The notes under the pieces were generated by a model. It was not told the origin of the DNA and did no database searches. It saw nothing but the letters and a program-made list of their open reading frames with translations. DNA of 64,000 nt from Aridibaculum aurantiacum. Lineage in GTDB: Bacteria > Bacteroidota > Bacteroidia > Chitinophagales > Chitinophagaceae. Below, piece by piece: positions 27,958 through 36,893 of this stretch. Position 1 is the first letter of the stretch, and each line of letters begins with the position of its first letter. The DNA lies in NCBI RefSeq assembly GCF_017355875.1, contig NZ_JAFEWC010000002.1, forward strand, positions 248,001 through 312,000. Reading direction: 5' to 3'. A program made the position numbers and the translations under genes.

Positions 27958-29871
27958 ATGAGTTATCCTTACCAGATCAAGTCTTTGGAACAATACTATG
28001 AGCAATATGAAAAAAGCGTTCAGGATCCGGAAGGCTTTTGGAGCGAAATAGCCAGCCATTTTGTTTGGCGCAAAAAATGGGATAAAGTGCTGGAGTGGAA
28101 TTTTGAAGAGCCACGTGTAGAGTGGTTCAAAGGAGCAAAACTGAACATAACTGAAAATTGTCTTGACCGTCACCTTGCTGATAAAGGCGAACAACCTGCG
28201 CTGATGTGGGAGCCTAATGATCCCGAAAACCATCACAGGGTCTTTACCTACAACCGGTTGTATGAGCATGTTTGTAAGTTTTGCCATGTTTTAGCCAACA
28301 ATGGCGTGAAGAAAGGTGACAGGGTATTGATATACATGCCTATGATTCCACGCCTTGCTATTGCAGTGCTGGCATGTGCCCGTATCGGTGCCATACACAG
28401 CGTGGTTTTTGGTGGCTTCAGCGCGCAAAGCATTTCCGATAGATTACGCGATGCTAGAGCTGAATTTATCATTACCAGCGATGGTGCTTTCCGCGGACAG
28501 AAAGACATTCCCCTCAAAAGTATCATTGACGATGCCCTGATAGGGGTTGATTTTGTAAAAAAAGTAATAGTAGCCACTCGTACTCGCATACCGGTAAGTA
28601 TGCTCAAAGGTCGCGACGTATGGTGGGAAGATGAATTTGAAAAAGTAGAGACTTTAGGTTTGAGCGATTTTCCTGCCGTAGAGATGGATGCGGAAGATCC
28701 TTTATTCATATTATATACATCGGGTTCTACCGGCAAGCCAAAAGGAGTGGTGCATACCTGTGGAGGATATATGGTTTATACTAATTATACCTTCATAAAC
28801 ACCTTCCAGTACCAGCCCGGCGATGTTCATTTTTGTACTGCAGACATTGGATGGATAACAGGACACAGCTATATTGTATATGGTCCTCTCAGTGCCGGAG
28901 CTACTTCGCTTATGTTTGAAGGTATTCCTACCTGGCCAGATGCAGGAAGGTTCTGGAGTATTGTGCAGAAGTACAACGTGAATATTTTATATACCGCACC
29001 TACCGCTATCCGTAGCCTGATGAGCTATGGCAAAGATCCCCTGGAAGGCAAAAACTTAAGTAGCCTGAGAATACTAGGTACCGTGGGTGAACCTATAAAT
29101 GAAGAAGCCTGGAACTGGTACTACGAGAACATTGGTAATAAAAAGTGTCCCATCGTAGATACCTGGTGGCAAACCGAGACAGCCGGCATCCTCATTACAA
29201 ATCTTGCAGGTGTAACGCCAGCCAAAGCAGGATGGGCAACTTTGCCTATGCCGGGATTGCAACCAGTATTGGTAGATGAAAAAGGAAATGAGATTGAGGA
29301 AACCGAAGCAAGCGGCAACCTTTGTATAAAGTTCCCGTGGCCAGGGATATTGCGCACTACCTACGGCGACCACGAAAGATGCAGGACAGCCTATTTTTCT
29401 GCTTACCCTGGCTATTACTTTACTGGTGATGGCGCTTTGCGCGATGCAAATGGAAATTACAAGATCACTGGGCGTGTAGATGATGTACTAAACGTAAGTG
29501 GCCACCGTATTGGTACCGCTGAAGTGGAAAATGCCATCAACATGCACGCAGGTGTGGTAGAAAGTGCCGTGGTAGGTTACCCGCACGATGTAAAAGGACA
29601 AGGAATTTATGCATACGTAATACTTTCAGGTAAACACCTGGACGAAGAGCATACGCGTAATGATATAAATATGACTGTTTCTCGCATTATTGGTCCAATA
29701 GCCAAACCTGATAAGATCCAGTTTGTAACCAATCTGCCGAAGACAAGAAGCGGAAAGATCATGCGTCGCATACTCAGAAAAATAGCTGAAAACGAGCTGG
29801 GAAGTTTTGGCGATACATCCACTTTATTGGATCCTGGTGTGGTAGAAGAAATAGTGCAGGGAAAATTGTAA
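27958..29871 (+). CDS. acs: Acetyl-CoA synthetase
   Basis: 637 residues from the ATG at 27958; a TTG nine codons upstream is less likely. AMP-forming acetate-CoA ligase: converts acetate, ATP and CoA to acetyl-CoA in the cytosol. Motifs: YTSGSTGKPKGVVHT (A3), the DTWWQTETAG acetate/adenylate site, YFTGDGALRDANGNYKITGR (A7/A8) and terminal PKTRSGKIMRR with the acetylatable catalytic Lys600. Length is close to the family norm of about 650. Transcribed alone, divergently from the gldA operon. Confidence 0.97.
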   Translation: MSYPYQIKSLEQYYEQYEKSVQDPEGFWSEIASHFVWRKKWDKVLEWNFEEPRVEWFKGAKLNITENCLDRHLADKGEQPALMWEPNDPENHHRVFTYNRLYEHVCKFCHVLANNGVKKGDRVLIYMPMIPRLAIAVLACARIGAIHSVVFGGFSAQSISDRLRDARAEFIITSDGAFRGQKDIPLKSIIDDALIGVDFVKKVIVATRTRIPVSMLKGRDVWWEDEFEKVETLGLSDFPAVEMDAEDPLFILYTSGSTGKPKGVVHTCGGYMVYTNYTFINTFQYQPGDVHFCTADIGWITGHSYIVYGPLSAGATSLMFEGIPTWPDAGRFWSIVQKYNVNILYTAPTAIRSLMSYGKDPLEGKNLSSLRILGTVGEPINEEAWNWYYENIGNKKCPIVDTWWQTETAGILITNLAGVTPAKAGWATLPMPGLQPVLVDEKGNEIEETEASGNLCIKFPWPGILRTTYGDHERCRTAYFSAYPGYYFTGDGALRDANGNYKITGRVDDVLNVSGHRIGTAEVENAINMHAGVVESAVVGYPHDVKGQGIYAYVILSGKHLDEEHTRNDINMTVSRIIGPIAKPDKIQFVTNLPKTRSGKIMRRILRKIAENELGSFGDTSTLLDPGVVEEIVQGKL

Positions 29872-30200
29872 GAAAATACCACTTACAAATTTTCAAGCAA
29901 AAGCTTTCTTTTCTTCTTCATTATTAGGTATATAGGAGCCCAATTTTCATTTCATCATATTCACCACCTTACATATTTACATATATAGATTGATGCTGCA
30001 TATTCTATCTATGTAAGGTTGTTGTTATGCAACCAGGCTTTGCACGTTGTAGGGGGCCTGCGTTCTGAAGAAATCCACATTTTTACCGGAAAAAATAAAA
30101 TTCTACCTAATGCAGCATAATTTATTCTCCATTTGTCAACTTTAATCTTTTGTAAACATTTCCACTTATATTGCGAACCTTCTAAACAAATCAATGCATC
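29872..30200. other. AT-rich intergenic region upstream of second SusCD operon
   Basis: 329 nt, no gene seen. It contains the short inverted repeat GGTTG...CAACC near 30020-30037. The last 80 nt are T-rich and must hold the promoter of the strong SusC gene. TTTGTCAAC...TTTTGTAAAC near 30140-30165 is a possible but unproven promoter. Confidence 0.35.
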
Positions 30201-33200
30201 ATGAGAAAACTAGTCTTGTTTGTGTTGTGTATGGCTATGATTGGATCACAGCTATTTGCACAAACCCGGTCTCTTACAGGCCGGATTACCGATGAAGCAG
30301 GTAATCCGCTGGTAGGAGCAACCGTTTCCGTAGTAGGTGCTACCCGTACCTCTACAACCACCAATGCTTCAGGTGTGTACACCCTTACAGTTCCTGCCAA
30401 TGCACGCGAACTGGAAGTAACTTATGTAGGTTTTACCACGAGGAGGATTGCTATTGAAGCAGGTACCACCCAGAATGTAAGTCTTACAGCAGCCACAGGT
30501 AGCTTAGGCGATGTGGTAGTTACAGGTTATACCCGGGAGAAAAAAACACAGTTTGCCGGTGCTGCAACAGCTATTAGTGCTAAAGCAGTAGAACTTGTAC
30601 CGGTAGGTTCATTTGACCAGGCTCTACAAGGTCGTGCACCGGGTATGTTGGTTAACTCAGGATCAGGTCAGCCTGGTTCTAGTCCAAACATCATCATCCG
30701 TGGTGTACAATCAATCCAGGGTGCTGGTGCTCAGCCACTCTATATATTAGATGGAGTACCTATTCCTGCTGGTGATTTCCAAACAATTAACCCGAACGAT
30801 TTTGAATCGATCACTGTATTGAAAGATGCGGCTGCTGCTGCTCTTTATGGTGCTCGTGGTGGTACCGGTGTTATTGTTATCACTACCAAGAAAGGTCGTG
30901 CTGGCCAAACTAACTTTACTTTCCGTAGCCAATTAGGTTTCACCCAAGCTCCAAACCTGAACAATTTCGATTTGATGAACACAAACGAAATTCTTCAGTA
31001 CGAAGAGCAACTTGGTCTTTCTGGTGCTCCAACCAACACTCCAGGTTGGACTTACAGCAAGCGCAATCCAGCTTATGCTAACCTTCCTGCTACTTCTCCA
31101 GCTAATAATCCTTGGGCTGCAAGCCAGGCTCGTTACGATGCTATGCTTGACAGTATCAGGAGAATTGATATGGATTGGCAGAAAATCTTCTTTAGAAGAG
31201 GTATCTCTCAAACGCATGAATTGAACATGAGCGGTGGTACAGAAAGAACAAGGTTCTTTATCTCTGCTGGTGTATTCGATCAGCAAGGTACTGACCTTAA
31301 ATCTGCTCTGAAAAGATATACTACCAGGATCAACCTTGATCATACAGCTAATAAGCTGAATGTTCAGTGGAACACAACTGCGGGTTATTCTAAAACAACA
31401 CTATCTGAAGGTGAGTGGCAGGGTAACTCTCCACGTAACTCATTCCAGATGGCTTTCCGTGCTAAGCCTTACGAAAATCCTTTCAAACCAGACGGTACTT
31501 ACAACTGGGGTGCAAATACAACGCTTGCACTACGCCAGGTTGGTAACCTGTTAGAAGGTATTGAGAATACTACATGGGATTTGAACCAGATCAAGATCAA
31601 CTCTGGTCTTACCGTTAATTACAAATTGTTCCCTACTGTTACATTAATGAACAGGTTGGGTGTTGACGTAAGAAGCGAATACCACCAGCGTTTTGTAAAT
31701 CCAAATTCTTACATCGGTACCCTACAGCAGTTTGCTGATACAGCTACACTTGCTGGTGGTACAAATGCAGAGGCTTACCGTTTGATCACTCAATTGATCA
31801 ATACTACAGGAGCTATCTACAACGAAAGATTTGGAACAAGACACGAAGTAGAAGTAGGTGCTTATTTTGAAGGTGTTAGAGGTTACCAAAAAGGTATGGG
31901 TTTCCAAATGTTTAGGTTAGACCCACGTCTTCCAGGTACAGGACAAGGTGCTGCTGCTTTACCAGTAGGTACTGCGCAAACTTTCCCTCAGTATGCATCT
32001 AGTGCATCTAGCGGATTTGGTATCAGGTCTTACTTCGCTACTGGTAGATATTCATTAGACAACAAGTATAGCTTCAACTTCAACTTGAGGCAGGATGGAA
32101 CTTCTCGTATTGCTAACGAAGAAAACAGGGAGATCTTTACATGGTCTGCAGGTTTTGTATGGAACGCAATGCAAGAGCAGTTCATGAAAAATCAGAATAT
32201 CTTCTCTGACCTGCGTTTCAGAGCATCTTATGGTATAGTACCTAACATTGGTAGTATCACTGTAGGTTCTTATGGTATCCCAGGTTCACTTTTAAGCGTT
32301 ACTAACTTCCAGGGTCCTCAGTTACCTCAGTTCGGTGCTACAACTTATGCAGGTAGCACAGTTGGTGGTCTTGTACCATCTACACCAGGTAATCCAAACC
32401 TGAAAATTGAGAACATTCGCAAGACTAACATTGGTTTAGACTTCAGCATGTGGAGAAACAGGGCAAGGTTCAATGTGGATGTTTACAAAAACAAAACTGT
32501 TGACCTGTTCGTAAACCAGCCTTTGGCTGCAACAACCGGTTTCGGTAATACTTCTACACCTATCAATGCCGGTACAATGACCAACAGAGGTATCGAGCTA
32601 CAGGTGTCTGTAGATGTAGTTAAAACAAGAAACTTTGATCTGACTCTTGGTGGAAACCATTCAATCAACGTCAACAGGATCGAAGATCTTGGATTGGTTA
32701 ATGAATATCAACTAGGTACTTTCATCATCAGACCAGGTCTTCCATACGGTAGCCACTACACTTACGATTACCAAGGTGCAGATCCTGCTACTGGTCGTCC
32801 AACATACAAAACACTTGATGGTGGTATCACTACTGACCTGGCACGTGCTGGCCGTTTTGCACATTTCGGAACTTATCTTCCTAAGCATATCGGTGGTTTT
32901 ACTGCTGATGTACGTTACAAAGCATTTACTATTAGCGCATTGTTCTCTTACCAGACTGGTTCAATCAGAAGCAACAACACTGAGAACTGGATCACAAGAG
33001 GAACTGCTGGTTACCATGCTTCTGTGAACGCTGCAAGAAGAATGCTTACTGACCAATGGCGTCAACCAGGTGATGTAGCTAAATATCAAAACCCACTTTA
33101 CGACAGAGACTTTACTTCTGACGTATTGCAGGATGCAAGTTTCCTACGTTTCAGAAACCTGAACATTGGTTACCAAATACCAGCTATCGGGCCTGCTGCC

Positions 33201-33359
33201 AGGAGATACATCAAATCTGCACGTGTTTACATGCAAATGCAGAACGTATTCATCTGGAGCCCATGGCGTGGACCAGATCCAGAGGATAACAACAATATCA
33301 GCTTGAACGAGTTCCCTAATCCAAGGATGACCGTATTCGGAATTGATATTAATTTCTAA
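30201..33359 (+). CDS. SusC/RagA-family TonB-dependent transporter (stand-alone operon)
   Basis: 1052 residues. Signal peptide ending LFAQ, carboxypeptidase-regulatory-like domain (about 24-95, GRITDEAGNPLVGATV), SusC motif GDVVVTGYTREKKTQFAG, plug with ALQGRAPGMLVNSGSG, YILDGVPI and VLKDAAAAALYGARGGTGVI, then a barrel ending FGIDINF. No STN domain. Codon choice is visibly biased (AAC, TTC, GGT, GCT, and a high share of AGA/AGG) compared with neighbours, as expected for an abundant outer-membrane protein. No enzymes follow, so the substrate is unknown. Confidence 0.95.
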   Translation: MRKLVLFVLCMAMIGSQLFAQTRSLTGRITDEAGNPLVGATVSVVGATRTSTTTNASGVYTLTVPANARELEVTYVGFTTRRIAIEAGTTQNVSLTAATGSLGDVVVTGYTREKKTQFAGAATAISAKAVELVPVGSFDQALQGRAPGMLVNSGSGQPGSSPNIIIRGVQSIQGAGAQPLYILDGVPIPAGDFQTINPNDFESITVLKDAAAAALYGARGGTGVIVITTKKGRAGQTNFTFRSQLGFTQAPNLNNFDLMNTNEILQYEEQLGLSGAPTNTPGWTYSKRNPAYANLPATSPANNPWAASQARYDAMLDSIRRIDMDWQKIFFRRGISQTHELNMSGGTERTRFFISAGVFDQQGTDLKSALKRYTTRINLDHTANKLNVQWNTTAGYSKTTLSEGEWQGNSPRNSFQMAFRAKPYENPFKPDGTYNWGANTTLALRQVGNLLEGIENTTWDLNQIKINSGLTVNYKLFPTVTLMNRLGVDVRSEYHQRFVNPNSYIGTLQQFADTATLAGGTNAEAYRLITQLINTTGAIYNERFGTRHEVEVGAYFEGVRGYQKGMGFQMFRLDPRLPGTGQGAAALPVGTAQTFPQYASSASSGFGIRSYFATGRYSLDNKYSFNFNLRQDGTSRIANEENREIFTWSAGFVWNAMQEQFMKNQNIFSDLRFRASYGIVPNIGSITVGSYGIPGSLLSVTNFQGPQLPQFGATTYAGSTVGGLVPSTPGNPNLKIENIRKTNIGLDFSMWRNRARFNVDVYKNKTVDLFVNQPLAATTGFGNTSTPINAGTMTNRGIELQVSVDVVKTRNFDLTLGGNHSINVNRIEDLGLVNEYQLGTFIIRPGLPYGSHYTYDYQGADPATGRPTYKTLDGGITTDLARAGRFAHFGTYLPKHIGGFTADVRYKAFTISALFSYQTGSIRSNNTENWITRGTAGYHASVNAARRMLTDQWRQPGDVAKYQNPLYDRDFTSDVLQDASFLRFRNLNIGYQIPAIGPAARRYIKSARVYMQMQNVFIWSPWRGPDPEDNNNISLNEFPNPRMTVFGIDINF

Positions 33360-33381
33360 AAACAGTAACTGTTACTGGCAT

Positions 33382-33420
33382 GATATTGTGTCTTGAGAAT
33401 CCATTTCAAGACACGATATC
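33382..33420 (+). other. 15-bp hairpin between SusC and SusD genes
   Basis: GATATTGTGTCTTGA (33382-33396) pairs with TCAAGACACGATATC (33406-33420) with a single G-U pair and a 9-nt loop. It lies in the 91-nt SusC-SusD spacer, 30 nt before the SusD start, and has no U-tract. Just upstream, CAGTAACTGTTACTG (33363-33377) is also palindromic. It probably acts at RNA level (partial termination, processing or stabilisation). Confidence 0.7.
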
Positions 33421-33450
33421 AAGTAATCTTAAACTATTAAAATTTTCAAA

Positions 33451-34872
33451 ATGAAATTTTTGAAACTATTCTCTACAGCTTTCTTAGTTCTTACGCTGTT
33501 CTCTTGTAAGAAGCTGTTAGAAGTACCGGAGACCGATAACATCGGTGGTGATATAGCGCTTCGTACGGTTTCGAACAACGAGAGTGCGATAATGGGAGCT
33601 TACACTCAACTGAACCCAGAAATGGCTATTCTTTTGAACTCTACTTTCTCTGATGAAGTAAAGGTGGGAGAATTCTATAACGCGGCAACCACTCACGAGT
33701 GGCAGTTTGCAACACAGGATGTTACCATTCGTGATAACTTTAATGCGATGGTGGTTCTTTACAGGGCAGTTGACAGGGCTAACCGTGTTATACAAGCTCT
33801 TCCTAATGCTACTGCTTTAAAGGCTTCTGATGAGGCTACCCGTTCAAGAGTTTTGGGTGAGGCTTACTTCGTAAGAGCGTATGCACACTTCGAACTTGTT
33901 AGGTATTACAGCGGCAACTACGATCCAAATGGCCTGGCTATGACTTATATGGAGTCTCCTACTTTGTTACCTCAAACAAGGATCACTCAAGGACCATACT
34001 ACCAGAAGATCATTGCTGACATCAACGCTGCAAAGCCTTTGTTGCCTAATAACCAAAATGACATCTACCGTGCTAACAGGTCTGCTGCTGTAGGTCTGCA
34101 TGCAAGAGTTGCTTTGTACATGAGGGATTGGGCTACTGCTGCTGCACAGGCAACAGAATATATCAACGCTCTTCCTCTTGCATCAAGAACAGCTTTCCCT
34201 GGTATCTGGCAAGATGTGAACAATACCGAGGTTGCATTTAAATTGGCAAGAACTGCACAGATCGGTGGCCGTGTAGGTTCACTTTTCCGTGGTACTTCTG
34301 CTAACTCTACCAACATCGGTACAATCACATGGTCTCCTTCAGACAAAATCTGGAATGCTTACGACCAGACAAATGATATCCGTTTCCCAACGTATTTCAA
34401 AGTTGAACCAATCCTGGTTGCTGCTAACAGGCCTGCTCGCCTGATCAACAAATATGCTGGTGGTTCTTACGGTTCTCCTAATGAGAATGTTGCTGATATC
34501 AAAGTATTCAGAACAGGTGAAATGATCCTGATAAGAGCTGAAGCAAGAGCTGAGCAAAATGACCTTGCTGGTGCAGCTGCTGATGTTAATGCACTAAGAA
34601 ATGCAAGGATCACTGGCCACACCAACGTTACTTATGCTACAAGAGATGCTGCTATCAATGATATCTTGTTAGAAAGGTTCAGAGAGTTGCCTTACGAAGG
34701 ACATAGGTTCTGGGATCTGAGAAGGAAAAACATGCCAGTAGAAAGATTGGCAAGTGATGCACCATCAGCTACTTCACAAACTTTACCTGCTGGTCATTTC
34801 CGTTTCGTTATGCCAATTCCTCAAACTGAGATACAGGCAAACCCTGCGTACCAGCAAAATCCTGGTTACTAA
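33451..34872 (+). CDS. SusD/RagB-family lipoprotein (stand-alone operon)
   Basis: 473 residues, shorter than the two SusD proteins of the xylan locus. Lipobox TLFSC with Cys19, then KKLLEVPET. SusD features: GEAYFVRAYAHFELVRYYSG, a helical N-half, FRELPYEGHRFWDLRRKNM and terminal NPGY. It partners the SusC upstream. The same biased codon usage suggests high expression of the whole operon. Confidence 0.94.
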   Translation: MKFLKLFSTAFLVLTLFSCKKLLEVPETDNIGGDIALRTVSNNESAIMGAYTQLNPEMAILLNSTFSDEVKVGEFYNAATTHEWQFATQDVTIRDNFNAMVVLYRAVDRANRVIQALPNATALKASDEATRSRVLGEAYFVRAYAHFELVRYYSGNYDPNGLAMTYMESPTLLPQTRITQGPYYQKIIADINAAKPLLPNNQNDIYRANRSAAVGLHARVALYMRDWATAAAQATEYINALPLASRTAFPGIWQDVNNTEVAFKLARTAQIGGRVGSLFRGTSANSTNIGTITWSPSDKIWNAYDQTNDIRFPTYFKVEPILVAANRPARLINKYAGGSYGSPNENVADIKVFRTGEMILIRAEARAEQNDLAGAAADVNALRNARITGHTNVTYATRDAAINDILLERFRELPYEGHRFWDLRRKNMPVERLASDAPSATSQTLPAGHFRFVMPIPQTEIQANPAYQQNPGY

Positions 34873-34899
34873 TTCCATTAACTAACTAAAATTGTAAGC

Positions 34900-35673
34900 A
34901 TGTCTTTTTCACGAAAAATAGTCTTTTCTTCATTGGCTGCAGCTTTGGGTCTTATGGGCCTGAAAAGCTGTAAGCCGCATGAATTTATGCAAGAGTCCCT
35001 AACAAGTTTCGCTGTTACCAATACAATTCCGGGCGATACTTTGCATGTGGTGTTGGATGGCCAACTGCATACACCACCTAATGCCCTGGGTGTTCTTTTT
35101 GGAGGTACCAGTATCTCTCATACAGGTGCTGCTACTCCTTATCTTCCAGCTATTGCGGGAGGACATACTATAGGTTTGTCAAGGGATACAGGTAAAACTG
35201 TATATGCTAACCACCAGGTAAATCTTGAGCGTGGTGTAGCTTATACCTTCTTTGCTGTAGGTACCCAGGCGCAGAGGAACTTTATTCAACTGAGAGACAA
35301 TCTTTCATTGCCAGCTGAGAACACAATCAAAGTACGTTTTGTGCATGCAGCTCCATCTACAGGTCCTGTGGATGTAACATTTGCAAGAGGTACTACAGAT
35401 AGCGTTACCCTTACCAACAGAACAATGTTGAGCAGTGGTAATGCAGGTACAGCTGAGGTTTTCACGCAAATTCCAGTAACAAGAGGTACAACAACTCATG
35501 CTACTTCTTACACAATAAGAGTGAAAACAGCAGGTACTGGAAACGTGATTGCATCTGGTACTACCAACCTGGGTGGTGTTTTCACCAGCCCTCAAAACAA
35601 GATCTATACTTTTTACCTGAGAGGTGGTGTTAGCAACACTGCACTTGGCTTAGGTGTTACAAGGAATTACTAG
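34900..35673 (+). CDS. DUF4397-domain lipoprotein
   Basis: 257 residues. Hydrophobic signal followed by LKSC (Cys24 probably lipidated). The mature part fits DUF4397: VRFVHAAPSTGPVDV near 145-160 is the hallmark, preceded by a related beta-rich half containing LHVVLDGQLH. Function of the family is unknown; it is often found as a surface lipoprotein beside SusCD pairs. It is the third gene of the operon, 27 nt after SusD, and is followed by a strong terminator. It could be an auxiliary surface glycan-binding protein (inference). Confidence 0.82.
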   Translation: MSFSRKIVFSSLAAALGLMGLKSCKPHEFMQESLTSFAVTNTIPGDTLHVVLDGQLHTPPNALGVLFGGTSISHTGAATPYLPAIAGGHTIGLSRDTGKTVYANHQVNLERGVAYTFFAVGTQAQRNFIQLRDNLSLPAENTIKVRFVHAAPSTGPVDVTFARGTTDSVTLTNRTMLSSGNAGTAEVFTQIPVTRGTTTHATSYTIRVKTAGTGNVIASGTTNLGGVFTSPQNKIYTFYLRGGVSNTALGLGVTRNY

Positions 35674-35695
35674 TAGTTCTCAAGATCTAAATATG

Positions 35696-35731
35696 AACAG
35701 GCTGCCTATCAAGGCAGCCTGTTTCGTTTTG
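35696..35731 (+). terminator. Rho-independent terminator of second SusCD operon
   Basis: 11-bp stem AACAGGCTGCC / GGCAGCCTGTT with a 6-nt loop, followed by TCGTTTTG. It begins 22 nt after the DUF4397 gene. Confidence 0.85.
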
Positions 35732-35772
35732 TCCATAACTCTAAATGTGAATAATGATGATGTATGGAGTTC

Positions 35773-36816
35773 TTATACCGCTTGTTTTTCCATATGTCGT
35801 TTCATCACCCAAAAGAATAGTGGCGGAATGTGCGCCAGTATCATCATACCAGGATAGCCAGTAGGCAATTGTGGTGATTGATCGTGGTGGCGAAGAACCT
35901 GGTACTTGCGGCTGGCCATGAAGTGATGGTCGCTGTGGCGGCTCAGCTCAAATAGCATCAGGCGGCCAAGCACGTGGTTGCTATTCCAGCTATGGTGCGG
36001 CAAAGCACGTTCATATTTTCCCGGTACTATCTCCTTTCTTACCAGTCCATAATGCTCAATATAATTTACCGTTTCAAGTAATATAATACCTACTACTGCC
36101 GCCGCCAGGTAGCAGGCGAAAATGAATATTCCATAGGTAATAAGGACAAGGCTGATAAATAGGAACTGGTAGATCGTAAACCTCAACATTTCATTTTGCC
36201 AATGAAATTTCGGCCTTCTTTTCTTCTTCATGTCGGTATTAGCAATTTGCCATGCATGCACATATCCATTGAATACAGAGCGAAAGAAGAAGCTATACAG
36301 CCATTCATTTTCCCTTGCTGTATTAGGATCGTTATGGGTAGCCACATGCTTATGATGGCCACGATTGTGCTCAATAAAGAAGTGCATGTAAAGCGCCGGG
36401 AGTAAAAGTATTTTCGCCAGTGCCTGCTCCTGCTTATTTGCACGGTGGCCAAGTTCGTGGCCTACATTTATACCAAAGGCACCAAGCAGTAATCCCATGC
36501 TCAATATCCTGCCTGTAACATCCAATATAGTTAAGTCATTCTCCTTTAGAGAATCGAGAAATGTAAATAGCAACAAGTAGAGAACAACAGGTACTGCATA
36601 CAATATGTAGTCATAGGTTTTGTCTGCGTTGGCTACTTCCTCTTCGGCTTGTTCCAGATTTTTTGCACTCGGCGGTAGTAACAATTCTGCAAGCGGAATA
36701 AGCACGTAAGCCCACAGAACCGGCAGGTAACAATATGTTCCTGTACGAGTAAATGCTAACCATGCGAGTACGCCAACTATAAAAGGTGAAGCATATTTAT
36801 AAGCCCGCAGTTTCAT
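35773..36816 (-). CDS. AlkB-type membrane non-heme diiron monooxygenase (alkane 1-monooxygenase)
   Basis: 347 residues, integral membrane protein with about six helices. The histidine boxes that bind the diiron centre are all present: HELGH (120-124), EHNRGHH (149-155), the AlkB-specific NYIEHYG (251-257) and RHSDHH (293-298). AlkB enzymes hydroxylate alkanes or fatty-acid-like chains with electrons from rubredoxin. No rubredoxin or reductase gene is nearby, so the natural substrate and donor are unclear. Transcribed alone; its stop faces the terminator of the SusCD operon. Confidence 0.92.
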   Translation of the reverse strand: MKLRAYKYASPFIVGVLAWLAFTRTGTYCYLPVLWAYVLIPLAELLLPPSAKNLEQAEEEVANADKTYDYILYAVPVVLYLLLFTFLDSLKENDLTILDVTGRILSMGLLLGAFGINVGHELGHRANKQEQALAKILLLPALYMHFFIEHNRGHHKHVATHNDPNTARENEWLYSFFFRSVFNGYVHAWQIANTDMKKKRRPKFHWQNEMLRFTIYQFLFISLVLITYGIFIFACYLAAAVVGIILLETVNYIEHYGLVRKEIVPGKYERALPHHSWNSNHVLGRLMLFELSRHSDHHFMASRKYQVLRHHDQSPQLPTGYPGMMILAHIPPLFFWVMKRHMEKQAV

Positions 36817-36842
36817 CTACCAAACCTACAAATAATGGCAAA

Positions 36843-36870
36843 CAAAAAGAGGAGGTGAAACACCTCCTCT
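36843..36870 (-). terminator. Rho-independent terminator of the 36894-38648 gene
   Basis: 10-bp stem AGAGGAGGTG / CACCTCCTCT with a 3-nt loop. On the minus strand it is followed by TTTTTGTTT. It lies 23 nt downstream of the stop codon. Confidence 0.88.
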
Positions 36871-36893
36871 TACATGCTATTCTAAAAAAATTA

